NCBI GenBank assembly: GCA_035593725.1
Contig: DAOSZN010000022.1
Coordinates: 1-33,957 of the forward strand
Source: UBA4971 sp029551185
GTDB lineage: Bacteria > Bacillota > SHA-98 > UBA4971
Length of the DNA stretch: 33,957 nt
Reading direction: 5' to 3'
Shown here in pieces: positions 22,663 through 30,842 of this stretch; position 1 is the first letter of the stretch, and each line of letters begins with the position of its first letter. A model generated the notes under the pieces. It saw nothing but the letters and a program-made list of their open reading frames with translations, did not search any database and was not told the DNA's origin. A program made the translations under genes and the position numbers.

Positions 22663-22863
22663 GGAAGGATTATCAAAAAGCTCGTCGAATAATTGTACGA
22701 GGGCCGGTGCCATCGGTGGGAGGCGGTGAGAGAACGATAGAAACCTGCCCAAAGTGCGCGTGTTGTCCAGGGTCACGTATCATACCCGGCTTTATGCCAA
22801 TTACGCTGTCTTGGGAATTCGATTCGTACGGTTCCAGGAGATGGCATTAGGGGGTATTCTGGA

Positions 22864-23964
22864 ATGGCCAGAGTCTATCTGGAAAATGTAACAAAGAAGT
22901 TCGGTAATGTTGTTGCGGTAAAAGACGCTACACTTGAAATTGAGGACAAAGAATTTCTCATTCTTGTTGGTCCGTCAGGTTGTGGCAAATCCACCACGCT
23001 AAGAATGGTGGCAGGACTTGAGGAAATTACAGAAGGAGATATCTACATCGGTGATACTCTTGTCAATGACATTCCTCCCAAGGACAGAGATATTGCCATG
23101 GTTTTTCAAAACTATGCCCTATATCCTCACATGGACGTCTATAACAACATGGCTTTTGGACTGAAGCTCCGGAAGTTTCCCAAACCGGAGATTGACAGAC
23201 GCGTTCATGAAGCTGCTAGGATTCTCGGTATAGAAAGCCTTTTGAAGAGAAAGCCGAAAGAGCTTTCCGGAGGGCAGAGACAGAGAGTAGCTTTGGGAAG
23301 AGCCATTGTCCGAGAGCCTAAGGTTTTTCTTATGGATGAGCCACTGTCAAACCTTGACGCGAAGCTTCGAGTTCAGATGAGAGCGGAACTTGCGAAGCTT
23401 CACGACAGGCTCCAGACCACAATAATTTATGTAACCCATGACCAGACCGAGGCTATGACAATGGGCGACCGCATTGTTGTCATGAAGGACGGCTTAATCC
23501 AGCAAGTAGGGGCGCCGATGGAAATCTACGACCACCCTGATAACGCCTTTGTCGCAGGCTTTATCGGAAGCCCGGCAATGAATTTCATGGATGCTGTGCT
23601 CAGGCTGGAAGGAGACGAACTCTGGGTTCAAGCAGATGGCTTCAAGGTAAGACTGCCTCGTACAAGATTTGAGAGAGCAGAAGAATATATCGATAAAGAA
23701 GTCATCTTCGGTATCAGGCCGGAAGACATACTTGACTTGGATTTTACGCCTGATGCTGACCCTGATCTGATCGTTACAGCTAATGTAGATGTTACAGAGC
23801 CTATGGGCGCTGAAGTCTATGTTTACCTCTCAGCAGGAAAGGAATCATACATTGCCCGAGTAGACGCTCATACGCTGGCAAGACCGGGCACCACTCATAA
23901 GGTAGTCTTCAATACCCAAAAGGCTCATTTATTCTGTAAAGAGACTGAGATTTCCATCAGGTAA
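22864..23964 (+). CDS. Sugar ABC transporter ATP-binding protein (MsmK/UgpC/MalK type)
   Basis: ATPase subunit, 366 residues, powering the neighbouring permeases. Walker A GPSGCGKST is at 36-44, Q-loop Gln82, signature LSGGQ at 134-138, Walker B LMDEP with Asp158 and Glu159, and the switch His192 in VTHDQTEA. Residues about 240-366 form the OB-fold/TOBE regulatory domain seen in MalK, with IGSPAMNFMDA at its start and FGIRPEDI near 281. A 201-nt gap separates it from malG; it holds only a small CTCGT/ACGAG hairpin near 22680-22700. ATG 22864 has AGGGGG upstream at a longish distance. ATPases of this type may serve several transporters. Confidence 0.95.
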   Translation: MARVYLENVTKKFGNVVAVKDATLEIEDKEFLILVGPSGCGKSTTLRMVAGLEEITEGDIYIGDTLVNDIPPKDRDIAMVFQNYALYPHMDVYNNMAFGLKLRKFPKPEIDRRVHEAARILGIESLLKRKPKELSGGQRQRVALGRAIVREPKVFLMDEPLSNLDAKLRVQMRAELAKLHDRLQTTIIYVTHDQTEAMTMGDRIVVMKDGLIQQVGAPMEIYDHPDNAFVAGFIGSPAMNFMDAVLRLEGDELWVQADGFKVRLPRTRFERAEEYIDKEVIFGIRPEDILDLDFTPDADPDLIVTANVDVTEPMGAEVYVYLSAGKESYIARVDAHTLARPGTTHKVVFNTQKAHLFCKETEISIR

Positions 23965-23975
23965 CCTAAAGATTA

Positions 23976-23992
23976 ACCGGCTTTCGACCGGT
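23976..23992 (+). other. Small intercistronic hairpin
   Basis: ACCGG (23976-23980) and CCGGT (23988-23992) form a 5-bp stem with a 7-nt loop, 12 nt after the ATPase stop. There is no T tract, so it probably does not terminate transcription. Confidence 0.35.
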
Positions 23993-24070
23993 AACTGACC
24001 CTGGAGTACGCCTGGGGATGGTTGGGTAAATATCACCAGCTGTCCCCTTTTGGTAATTTTGGGCGGGATT

Positions 24071-25180
24071 ATGGTAAGCGGAGGTCGAGTAACAGTGATG
24101 ACGCATCCGGGACCTGAATTGGAACTCCTTCTTGATGATATAGACGAGATGTACAGCCGGGATCGGGGCGGGATGCTGAATCTGGCCACAGGTTTTTCAG
24201 GCCAGCTTCAAGAAGCGCTGATGATTTCAGATACTGCCGAGCTTCCGAACAATCTAAGAGGCCTTAGGAATATTGTGACAGTAGGTTTAGGCGGTTCAGG
24301 AATAAGCGGGGACATTATACAGGTGTTGATAAGCTCTGAAGCAGAGGTGCCTTTAGTGACAGTGAAAGGTTACGATCTACCGGCTTTTGTCAACTGTGAG
24401 ACCTTAGTCTTTGTTTCAAGTTACTCCGGGAATACGGAAGAGACACTCAGTGCGTATGAAACGGCGCGAAGGAGAGGAGCCGGAATTGTCTGTGTCACAA
24501 GCGGGGGGAAGCTCATGGACGCTGCAAGATCCGACAATATCCCTGTGGTAGTCGTCCCCGGCGGTCTTCCGCCAAGATGTGCATTGGCATATTTAGTCAC
24601 TCCTATCCTTGTGAGTCTGGGACGGTTGGGATATATCGAAGACAGACGAAGGGCTTTAAGTGAAGCTATCCGGCTGATAGAGGATCTCACTACAGTTGTT
24701 TGCCCGGAAGCGCCGGCATCTGTAAATCAGTCAAAGCGTATGGCTTTGGCCATGTACGGCAAAGTGCCTCTAATATATGGGTCCACAGGCATTACATCTG
24801 CGGCAGCGCTCAGATGGAAGACGCAGATTAACGAGAATAGCAAGGCACATGCATTTTGCAATGTCTTCCCTGAGCTAAACCATAATGAGGTTGTAGGCTG
24901 GAGCGCAAGGCCTGACATATCTAAAGCGATGCACGTTGTGATCCTTAGAGATAAAGAAGACCATCCCAGGGTAGAGCGGAGGATAGAGGCAACGAAGGAA
25001 CTTATGGCCGGGGCGTCAGGTATCAGTGAGGTATTCAGCCATGGCAAGACGAAAGAAGCAAGGCTTCTGTCTTTGGTTCATATAGGGGATTTTGCCAGTC
25101 TGTACTTGGCGTTTCTTTATAATCAGGATCCTAAACCTATTTGGGCCATTGATTATCTCAAAGAACGCCTGGCAGATTAA
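24071..25180 (+). CDS. Bifunctional phosphoglucose/phosphomannose isomerase
   Basis: SIS-domain isomerase of about 369 residues, interconverting glucose-6-P or mannose-6-P with fructose-6-P. It belongs to the small archaeal/bacterial PGI-PMI family rather than classical Pgi. VGLGGSGISGDII near residue 71 and SSYSGNTEET at 116-125 are the sugar-phosphate-binding elements. ELNHNEVVGW near 273 holds the Glu and His expected for catalysis. The frame opens at TTG 24050. ATG 24071 has GGGCGGG just upstream, while GTG 24095 is 10 nt from GGAGG (24080-24084), so the exact start is uncertain by 8 residues. With the kinase that follows, it would feed imported glucose or mannose into glycolysis. Confidence 0.93.
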   Translation: MVSGGRVTVMTHPGPELELLLDDIDEMYSRDRGGMLNLATGFSGQLQEALMISDTAELPNNLRGLRNIVTVGLGGSGISGDIIQVLISSEAEVPLVTVKGYDLPAFVNCETLVFVSSYSGNTEETLSAYETARRRGAGIVCVTSGGKLMDAARSDNIPVVVVPGGLPPRCALAYLVTPILVSLGRLGYIEDRRRALSEAIRLIEDLTTVVCPEAPASVNQSKRMALAMYGKVPLIYGSTGITSAAALRWKTQINENSKAHAFCNVFPELNHNEVVGWSARPDISKAMHVVILRDKEDHPRVERRIEATKELMAGASGISEVFSHGKTKEARLLSLVHIGDFASLYLAFLYNQDPKPIWAIDYLKERLAD

Positions 25181-25249
25181 GGGGATCAAAAGACCGGTTC
25201 AGGGCATTAGAATATGGGAATTCGGCAGGAGAGGGGTTTTGGTTCGGCA

Positions 25250-26212
25250 ATGGGTGAATCGCTTGTAATAGGGATAGATCTTGGCGGAACGAAGGTAGCG
25301 ACTGCTGCCGCGGATCTTGAAGGATCGCTTCTTTCAAAGGTCATAAAACCTACTTGTCCGGAGCGAGGCGTGGATGCAGTAATTGATACTGTTGTCGATA
25401 GTGTTAAGGAGGCAGCGGCTTCAGCCGGAGCTTCCAAAGCAGACATTAAGTCTATCGGCATCGGAAGCCCCGGGCCTATAGATCCAGAGGCCGGCACAGT
25501 CATTTTTGCGCCTAATCTGATGTGGCACAACGTGCCTATTGTCCACATACTTGAAGGCATTCTGGATTTGCCTGTATATCTGGAAAACGACGCGAATGTG
25601 GCAGGACTGGGCGAGTATAGATTCGGGGCAGGCAGAGATTCCAAGAACATGATATACATTACAGTCAGCACAGGGGTAGGGGGTGGCCTTATCTTGGACG
25701 GAAAGATCCACGCCGGCTCATTTGGCATGGCAGGCGAGGTGGGCCACATGACCATTGTCAATGACGGACCACTGTGTGGCTGTGGAAATCAAGGCTGCCT
25801 CGAGGCCCTGGCTGCAGGCCCTGCAATCGCCAGGAAGGCCCGGGCTTGTGTTTTACATGGCGAAGAAACTATAATGGCTGATATGGTGTCAGGCAGAATC
25901 GAGGAGATTACATCCAAGACAGTGGGAGAGGCCGCTCTTGCCGGCGACATTCTAGCCAAGGAAATAGTTGATAAGACAGGAGAATATCTGGGAATAGGAG
26001 TAGCAAATCTTATTAATGTCATAAATCCTGATGCCGTGGTGATCGGCGGAGGCGTCTCAAATATGGGGGAGCTCCTTCTTGTCCCCCTGCGTCGGGCAGC
26101 CGGGAGACGCGCGATAAAGGCTGCCTTCGAGAAGGTTAGGATAGTCAAAGCAGAACTTGGATCTGACGCAGGTGTAGTAGGAGCGGTATGTTTAGCTTTG
26201 GGAGGAGTTTAG
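25250..26212 (+). CDS. ROK-family sugar kinase, probable glucokinase
   Basis: Phosphorylates a hexose, most likely glucose; 320 residues from the chosen ATG. The ATP phosphate motif VIGIDLGGTK is at residues 6-15. The catalytic Asp is in LENDANVAGLGE near 106. The ROK zinc site is complete, with His in GEVGHMTI and CGCGNQGCLEA near 166-176, the Glu of that motif being typical of glucokinases. A second glycine motif (VVIGGGVSNMG) is near 263. ATG 25214 would add 12 residues but its Shine-Dalgarno is weak. ATG 25250 gives the normal N-terminus, with GAGGGG 13 nt upstream. It acts next to the isomerase and the sugar importer. Confidence 0.93.
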   Translation: MGESLVIGIDLGGTKVATAAADLEGSLLSKVIKPTCPERGVDAVIDTVVDSVKEAAASAGASKADIKSIGIGSPGPIDPEAGTVIFAPNLMWHNVPIVHILEGILDLPVYLENDANVAGLGEYRFGAGRDSKNMIYITVSTGVGGGLILDGKIHAGSFGMAGEVGHMTIVNDGPLCGCGNQGCLEALAAGPAIARKARACVLHGEETIMADMVSGRIEEITSKTVGEAALAGDILAKEIVDKTGEYLGIGVANLINVINPDAVVIGGGVSNMGELLLVPLRRAAGRRAIKAAFEKVRIVKAELGSDAGVVGAVCLALGGV

Positions 26213-26266
26213 TCTGTCGAGTTGCTATGTATGCTTACATTAGGTAGAGACTATAGAGATATGCCG

Positions 26267-26283
26267 GGGATCTGTAAGATCCC
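26267..26283 (+). other. Compact hairpin after the kinase gene
   Basis: GGGATCT (26267-26273) and AGATCCC (26277-26283) form a perfect 7-bp stem with a 3-nt loop, 55 nt after the kinase stop. The following TGTAATT is weak as a T tract. It may be a partial terminator within the 226-nt gap before the next gene. Confidence 0.4.
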
Positions 26284-26438
26284 TGTAATTCGTTGCGTAT
26301 TACGCGGCCGACTGAGGACCCGGCTCTTATAGTGGTATCAGATGAAAGGTGCGCGAATAAGTACATTGGGGCAGGGAGATTAGGTTCTGTCCAATTACGT
26401 ATGGCAAAGCATGTTCTTTGGATAGGAGGATGGACGTG

Positions 26439-27380
26439 ATGGAGCGCACCTGGTTGAAAACGGTTCTATGTGCCATTTTTGTCATAATCAGTGTTATGAC
26501 ATGGTTTGGCTTGAGGGCAGAGATAGCTTCTGCCGAGCCGATTACGGCCTTTGAGATGAAAGACCCGACCGGAGATGATTACGGTCCCGGCACGTATACC
26601 TACCCCACGCACAAGGCCTTCTTGCCTGGCTTGTTTGATCTTACGCATTTCCGTGTAAGTCACGATGTGGAATATGTGTACTTCGACGCCACATTTCGCG
26701 AAGTTACGAACCCATGGAATGCGCCTGAAGGTTTCAGTCACCAGCTCATAAACATATACATAGATACAACAAAAGGCATGGGCAGGACAGACGCTATTCG
26801 GAAAGGCGCTATGGTCTCTTTTGACAAGAGATATGCATGGGATATCTGCATTAAGGCTTTAGGCTGGGGAGGGTGCAGGGCATTTACGGCCCAGGATAAT
26901 GACGAATCCAAGGGAATATCCGATGGTCTTCAGGCAAGCGTGCTCCCTGACGGAAAGACTGTCCGAGTGAAGGTTCCTCTGCCGATAATCGGACAGCCTG
27001 ACACAAACTGGGGATATTACGTCCTCATTGGTTCTCAGGACGCTTTCGGAGAGGACGATTTTCGCCCTGTTATGGAAGAATCGACTTCGTGGACTTTTGG
27101 AGGAGGGAGCAATCTCGGGGTGAATCCAAACGTAATTGATATGCTTGCACCTGAGGGAGGCAGATTCTCTCAGGAAAAGCTCCTCGGGTCGTATGATGCG
27201 GAAAAAGGCATCCTGGCGACTCTTGTGCCTGTATTTGCAGGGACGGCAGGGCAAGGGCCTGCGTTTCTCAGGTTGCCTGCTATGCCCACTGCCATCGTGG
27301 TGGTCGTGGGGTTGCTGTTACTGGGAGGCATCTTAGTATGGGTTAGGCGAAGGAGATTTGCTGTACCTCCTAGGAAATGA
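26439..27380 (+). CDS. Membrane-anchored protein resembling the glucodextranase C-terminal module
   Basis: About 313 residues, exported and anchored at its C-terminus. A signal peptide (residues 5-32 or so, ending near ASA/EP) leads to a beta-rich domain beginning FEMKDPTGDDYGPGTYTYPTH and FDLTHFRVSHD. This matches, by recognition, the C-terminal binding-module family of glucodextranase and pullulanase-like surface enzymes. A last hydrophobic stretch (TAIVVVVGLLLLGGILVWV) followed by RRRR anchors it with the domain outside. No glycosidase catalytic domain is present, so it is more likely a glucan-binding or surface-display protein. AGGAGG (26424-26429) serves GTG 26436 or ATG 26439; the TTG 26418 that opens the frame precedes the Shine-Dalgarno. 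Its place after the sugar operon suggests a shared substrate. Confidence 0.75.
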   Translation: MERTWLKTVLCAIFVIISVMTWFGLRAEIASAEPITAFEMKDPTGDDYGPGTYTYPTHKAFLPGLFDLTHFRVSHDVEYVYFDATFREVTNPWNAPEGFSHQLINIYIDTTKGMGRTDAIRKGAMVSFDKRYAWDICIKALGWGGCRAFTAQDNDESKGISDGLQASVLPDGKTVRVKVPLPIIGQPDTNWGYYVLIGSQDAFGEDDFRPVMEESTSWTFGGGSNLGVNPNVIDMLAPEGGRFSQEKLLGSYDAEKGILATLVPVFAGTAGQGPAFLRLPAMPTAIVVVVGLLLLGGILVWVRRRRFAVPPRK

Positions 27381-27436
27381 GTAGGCTTTCGCGAATACGG
27401 TTTCTGAGTCTTCGGGAACTCCTGAGCTACAGGGTA

Positions 27437-27481
27437 CACGAGGAGGCTTGATAGCCTGAAACAACGGCAAATTTCCTCGTG
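27437..27481 (+). terminator. Branched hairpin after the anchored protein gene
   Basis: CACGAGG (27437-27443) pairs with CCTCGTG (27475-27481), enclosing AGGCT-TGAT-AGCCT (27444-27457). GCGCTTTGTCTT follows, an interrupted T tract. It is probably the terminator of the upstream unit, though a leader element for the next gene is possible. Confidence 0.5.
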
Positions 27482-27500
27482 CGCTTTGTCTTGGGGGACG

Positions 27501-27529
27501 TTGATATGAAGGTCGGTCTATGATATCGT
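27501..27529 (+). promoter_or_regulatory. Possible promoter of the ECF S-component gene
   Basis: TTGATA (27501-27506) and TATCGT (27524-27529) are 17 nt apart. The match is moderate. It would give a leader of about 130 nt that contains the 27574-27606 hairpin. Confidence 0.3.
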
Positions 27530-27573
27530 ATGATGTAATATCAGAGATGTCCTAAGTCAGCTGAGTGTCGCCA

Positions 27574-27606
27574 CGGTCGCCAATTGGGAGTGCCTATTGG
27601 TGACCG
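27574..27606 (+). promoter_or_regulatory. Long leader hairpin before the ECF S-component gene
   Basis: CGGTCGCCAAT (27574-27584) pairs with ATTGGTGACCG (27596-27606) over 11 bp with one G-U pair and an 11-nt loop. No T tract follows, and it sits 50 nt ahead of the ribosome binding site. Genes for ECF S components often have ligand-sensing leaders; no known riboswitch core was recognised here. Confidence 0.5.
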
Positions 27607-27668
27607 ATATTTCATAGGGGGAAAGACTGTCTGATCTATTTGAGGCAAAGTCTTCAGGAGGTGGCTTG

Positions 27669-28163
27669 ATGCACGCAAAGGAAGTTGTTTACGGAGCACT
27701 GTTGACTGCACTGGCGTTATTGATACCACTTGCATTCGGAGGCTTCCTCAGTGTTATGATACCTCCTTTTTCCGCTACTTTAGCTTCCCATCTGCCTGTG
27801 ATGATTGCTATGTTAATAAGTCCACAGGTGGCGGTGATGGTCGGTCTTGGGTCTGCGCTTGGCTTTCTTATCAAGCTTGGGCCGGTAATTGCTGCGAGAG
27901 CAGCGGTTCATGCAGTTTTCGGATTTGTGGGAGCTGTCGCTGTCAAAAAAGGACTTTCCTTCGGAAAGACGCTTATTCTGACATTGCCTATCCACGCTTT
28001 GGGTGAAGCCTTGATTGTGCTTCCGTTTGGATTCTCACTGGAGAAGGCAGGGCTTGTAGTCGGTGTGGGAACAGCGCTGCATCACCTTATCGATGCTATG
28101 ATTGCCCTGGCAGTCGTTGCTTCTGTCGGTTTGGTGCAAAAGGCTGCTCTGAGCAAACGCTAG
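27669..28163 (+). CDS. ECF transporter S component, possibly niacin-type
   Basis: Substrate-binding integral membrane subunit of an energy-coupling-factor vitamin transporter; 164 residues with five or six transmembrane segments. The N-terminal segment LLTALALLIPLAFGG, the following ATLASHLPVMIAMLISPQVAVMVGLGSALGFLIK, and RAAVHAVFGFVGAVAVKK resemble NiaX-like S components as I recall them. The ligand is a guess, and biotin- or other-specific members are not excluded. Alanine-rich first-helix contacts with EcfT are plausible. ATG 27669 follows AGGAGG by 7 nt; the TTG 27666 opening the frame is less likely. EcfA and EcfT genes are not in the window. It converges with the glycosyltransferase gene, only 16 nt away. 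Confidence 0.75.
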   Translation: MHAKEVVYGALLTALALLIPLAFGGFLSVMIPPFSATLASHLPVMIAMLISPQVAVMVGLGSALGFLIKLGPVIAARAAVHAVFGFVGAVAVKKGLSFGKTLILTLPIHALGEALIVLPFGFSLEKAGLVVGVGTALHHLIDAMIALAVVASVGLVQKAALSKR

Positions 28164-28179
28164 AGTACATCCCCATAGA

Positions 28180-29286
28180 CTACTGATTCTTGGCAAGGGC
28201 ACGCCGGTAAACTGCCAAGGTTTGTCGGGCCATGGCAGAGTCGGTGAAGTGTTCCAGAAAGCGCTTCTTGCCCGCTGACCCATATGCCTCCCTCATTGCA
28301 GGATTCTCGAGAAGATTTATGAGAGCTGAGGCCATGGCTTCTGAATTGCCGGGAGGAAGTAGGATTCCTGTTTCATTGTGGATTACTGCTTCCGGAATTC
28401 CGCCGACACAGGTGGCGACTACAGGCAGAGAGAATGCCATAGCTTCAAGGATTGCTATCCCAAGGGCTTCTCTTAGACTGGGGAGGACGAAAACGTCCAT
28501 AATGGACAATATCGGGCTGGGATCCTGGAGCTGTCCTGTGAAAATAACGTTTTCCGCAATCCCGAGTTCCAAGGACAGCGAGCTTAACTCAGATCGCTTG
28601 CTGCCGTCGCCCACTATCATAAGGACAGTATTAGGGTATCGAGAGATAACCCTTGGCATAGCTGCGATAAGATATTTAATGCCTTTTGCTCGCTCCAATC
28701 GTGCTATTGTGCCGATAACATAAGCGGTTTCAGGGATATTCCAGTTTGCCCTGATTCTGCAAGGCTCATCCTGAACCTGTGGGGTCGGGACTCCGTTATG
28801 GATCACAGACAGCTTTGCCTTGGACCACCCGTATGTTTCAGCCTTTTTTCGCTCTGCGTCGGATACGCATATGACTTCGTCCACTAATCTATTTGCGAAG
28901 ATGCCGCTTACCAGGTAGCTGGCGACATCCGGGTACCCGTGGACAGTGAATACCATAGGTATGCGGGAGAATTCACGGGACGCAAGGCTTGCAGCAACTG
29001 CGTACTCGATACCTGCATGGACGTGAATCAAAGAAAACCGGAATTCCTGAAAGAGTCTACCGAAAGCCTTATGATGTAATTTGAGGGAATTCCTTAATCC
29101 GGGTTTAAGGTTCAAGGGAGGAATTATCTCATAAGGAATGCCTAAATCATGGAAAACAGAGACGCATTTGCCGTAAGGCGATATCAAACACGGTTCTATG
29201 TTACTGCCTAACGTTCTGATAAGGGTAAGCACATGTTTTTCGGTTCCGCCAAGCTCTGCATAAGGCAATTCAAAAAGTACTCTCAA
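28180..29286 (-). CDS. Family 4 glycosyltransferase (GT-B fold)
   Basis: A 368-residue retaining glycosyltransferase transferring a sugar from a nucleotide donor, probably to a surface polysaccharide precursor. The N-terminal acceptor domain has GGTEKHVLTL near residues 13-22 and HVHAGIEYAVA near 88. The C-terminal donor domain has IGTIARLERAKGIKYLI near 192-208. The E-x7-E motif, REALGIAILEAMA, is near 288-300 and binds the donor. GGIPEAV follows. The start on the minus strand is TTG (29286-29284), with GGAGGG 8 nt upstream (complement of 29294-29299). It is separated from the other export genes by an opposite-strand gene but shares their strand and theme. Confidence 0.93.
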   Translation of the reverse strand: MRVLFELPYAELGGTEKHVLTLIRTLGSNIEPCLISPYGKCVSVFHDLGIPYEIIPPLNLKPGLRNSLKLHHKAFGRLFQEFRFSLIHVHAGIEYAVAASLASREFSRIPMVFTVHGYPDVASYLVSGIFANRLVDEVICVSDAERKKAETYGWSKAKLSVIHNGVPTPQVQDEPCRIRANWNIPETAYVIGTIARLERAKGIKYLIAAMPRVISRYPNTVLMIVGDGSKRSELSSLSLELGIAENVIFTGQLQDPSPILSIMDVFVLPSLREALGIAILEAMAFSLPVVATCVGGIPEAVIHNETGILLPPGNSEAMASALINLLENPAMREAYGSAGKKRFLEHFTDSAMARQTLAVYRRALAKNQ

Positions 29287-29480
29287 TTAAATGCCCTCCA
29301 TATTCGAATTCTATCATGCAAGCTGTCAAAGATTAACCATGATGGTGGAATTTTAAGTTTGTCGGAACTGTTTTCGTGGTATTTTTCGAAAAGGGATCTC
29401 AAAAAGCCGGTTTTACGTTAGAATATAGATAAGAGATATTTTATTCGTGTATGAACAATACTTAATGGAATTGAGGGGCT

Positions 29481-30065
29481 ATGGTTAGTCGAAGTAAAAA
29501 ACTGGAAGCGCTGAACAACTTTACAAAGCTTGTGGGAGACGACCCGGTGCTCGCGTATTTAATGGGCTTTCTCACAGGTCAGGTAGATCGTGTGCACTTT
29601 GTGCGAGATTCACGAGGCGCCGATATATCCTTGAAACTGTCCCAGGAGAGATTTACAGTGTGGCCGGGGGAGCCTTTGAGAGCTAATGTCGGCGGAGTCA
29701 TCATGCCTCATCCGATAGCTTTTGTAAGGGCGGTAGGCCAAGCTCAAAGTGATAGGCAGATATGTGTATCCCTCAATTTTGAGCGAGCTGATGAGGCTGA
29801 GTGGTATCAGGAGGTCCTCCTTCCTGACGTTTCGTACGTGCAACAAGGTATGGAAGCCGCCGAGGAAGAGGCGAAATTGCTGCGTAAAGAGATGGACCAT
29901 GCCCTTGACATATATGCTGAGTGCAAGAGGCTTCTGGAAAAAAGCGGAAGCGAACGCAGGGCTGAGTTGGATTACTACATGTCTGTTGCGCAGACTCAGA
30001 TGAAGTTGCTCTCGGGAAAACTCGAAGAAGTCAGTATACAGTTAAAGCAGTATCAGGAGAGTTAG
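29481..30065 (+). CDS. Hypothetical protein with C-terminal coiled coil
   Basis: A 194-residue soluble protein I do not recognise. It has no signal peptide or membrane segment. Residues 1-110 look like a small alpha/beta domain (DPVLAYLMGFLTGQVDRVHFVRDSRG, then strands ERFTVWPGEPLRANVGGV and RQICVSLNFERAD). Residues about 125-192 form a long charged helix, likely a coiled coil (EAAEEEAKLLRKEM, QMKLLSGKLEEVSIQLKQYQ), suggesting oligomerisation. GAGGGG lies only 2-3 nt before ATG 29481, shorter than normal. It is divergent from the glycosyltransferase and convergent with the kinase gene, so it is a single-gene unit between polysaccharide genes. Confidence 0.75.
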   Translation: MVSRSKKLEALNNFTKLVGDDPVLAYLMGFLTGQVDRVHFVRDSRGADISLKLSQERFTVWPGEPLRANVGGVIMPHPIAFVRAVGQAQSDRQICVSLNFERADEAEWYQEVLLPDVSYVQQGMEAAEEEAKLLRKEMDHALDIYAECKRLLEKSGSERRAELDYYMSVAQTQMKLLSGKLEEVSIQLKQYQES

Positions 30066-30118
30066 GTAATCCTACCTTAACTGCAATTACTGTTATATAT
30101 GTAGTGACTATGATCATG

Positions 30119-30772
30119 CTAGGTGGAGTTTGCTATTACCCCTAGCATTCTACAGTGGGATACTTGCAGCAATTTCTTAGCCTTCTTGGCTGCGTCTCTT
30201 TGCGTCATTCTCAGCCTTACTACTATGAACGTCCCATCCAGCTTTGGGGCAAGGATTATTCCATCAGGCACGATAGTCAATGGAGGCGTATCGTATATAA
30301 CAAAATCTGCCTTAGAAGCGATTGACTTTATCGCTGCTACTGTGCTATTGGATGAAAGAATATCAGAAGGGCTAGGCGGGATGGGACCGCTGGTGATAAC
30401 CTTCAAGCCCGGTACTTCTGTCTCTTGTGCAACTTCCCGATCTGCGCTGGTTGCCAGGAGTGCAGAGAATCCAATTGTATTGGGTAAAGAAAACAGGATG
30501 TGCTGGGTAGGCTTGCGCATATCAGCGTCTACCACGATTACATTTTTGCCTGTTCTGGCCAGAGATATTCCTAGATTAGCTGCGATAGTGCTTCTTCCTT
30601 CTCCAGGTCCCGGACTGCATATGAGAATAGAGCGTACTGAGTTATCTTGTGAGGCAAAGTCAAGATGAGTTCTGATAACAGCAAATGCTTCTGTTCCAGG
30701 CGATCTTGGATCATGATGCGTAAGAATAGCCAAAGGCTCATTATTGTTGTTATTAGGACGTGCCAACCTCAA
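30119..30772 (-). CDS. CpsD/CapB-type BY-kinase-like ATPase, atypical
   Basis: Cytoplasmic P-loop partner of the Wzz protein, normally a tyrosine autokinase controlling polysaccharide length; 217 residues. SPGTEAFAVIRTHLDFAS near 27-44 is the family N-terminus. Walker A reads GPGEGRST with Arg60 where Lys is expected. Walker A' VIVVDADMRKP and Walker B ADFVIYDTPP are intact. The protein ends at GVIANST with no tyrosine cluster. After the TAG, the frame stays open for 13 codons including two Tyr. TTG 30772 has GAGAGG (30784-30779) 6 nt upstream and is preferred over ATG 30778 (no spacer) and GTG 30805. The gene lies 70 nt after the Wzz stop in the same unit. Confidence 0.88.
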   Translation of the reverse strand: MRLARPNNNNNEPLAILTHHDPRSPGTEAFAVIRTHLDFASQDNSVRSILICSPGPGEGRSTIAANLGISLARTGKNVIVVDADMRKPTQHILFSLPNTIGFSALLATSADREVAQETEVPGLKVITSGPIPPSPSDILSSNSTVAAIKSIASKADFVIYDTPPLTIVPDGIILAPKLDGTFIVVRLRMTQRDAAKKAKKLLQVSHCRMLGVIANST

Positions 30773-30842
30773 ATTCATCCTCTCGGTACAGTGCCTAGAT
30801 AGCACTTGTATGATACATATTCATTCTCCCGCCACCTGATGT

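Noticed and set aside
30773..30805. GTG 30805 as start of the BY-kinase-like gene
   Set aside because: The best Shine-Dalgarno (GAGAGG, 30784-30779) lies downstream of it and serves TTG 30772.
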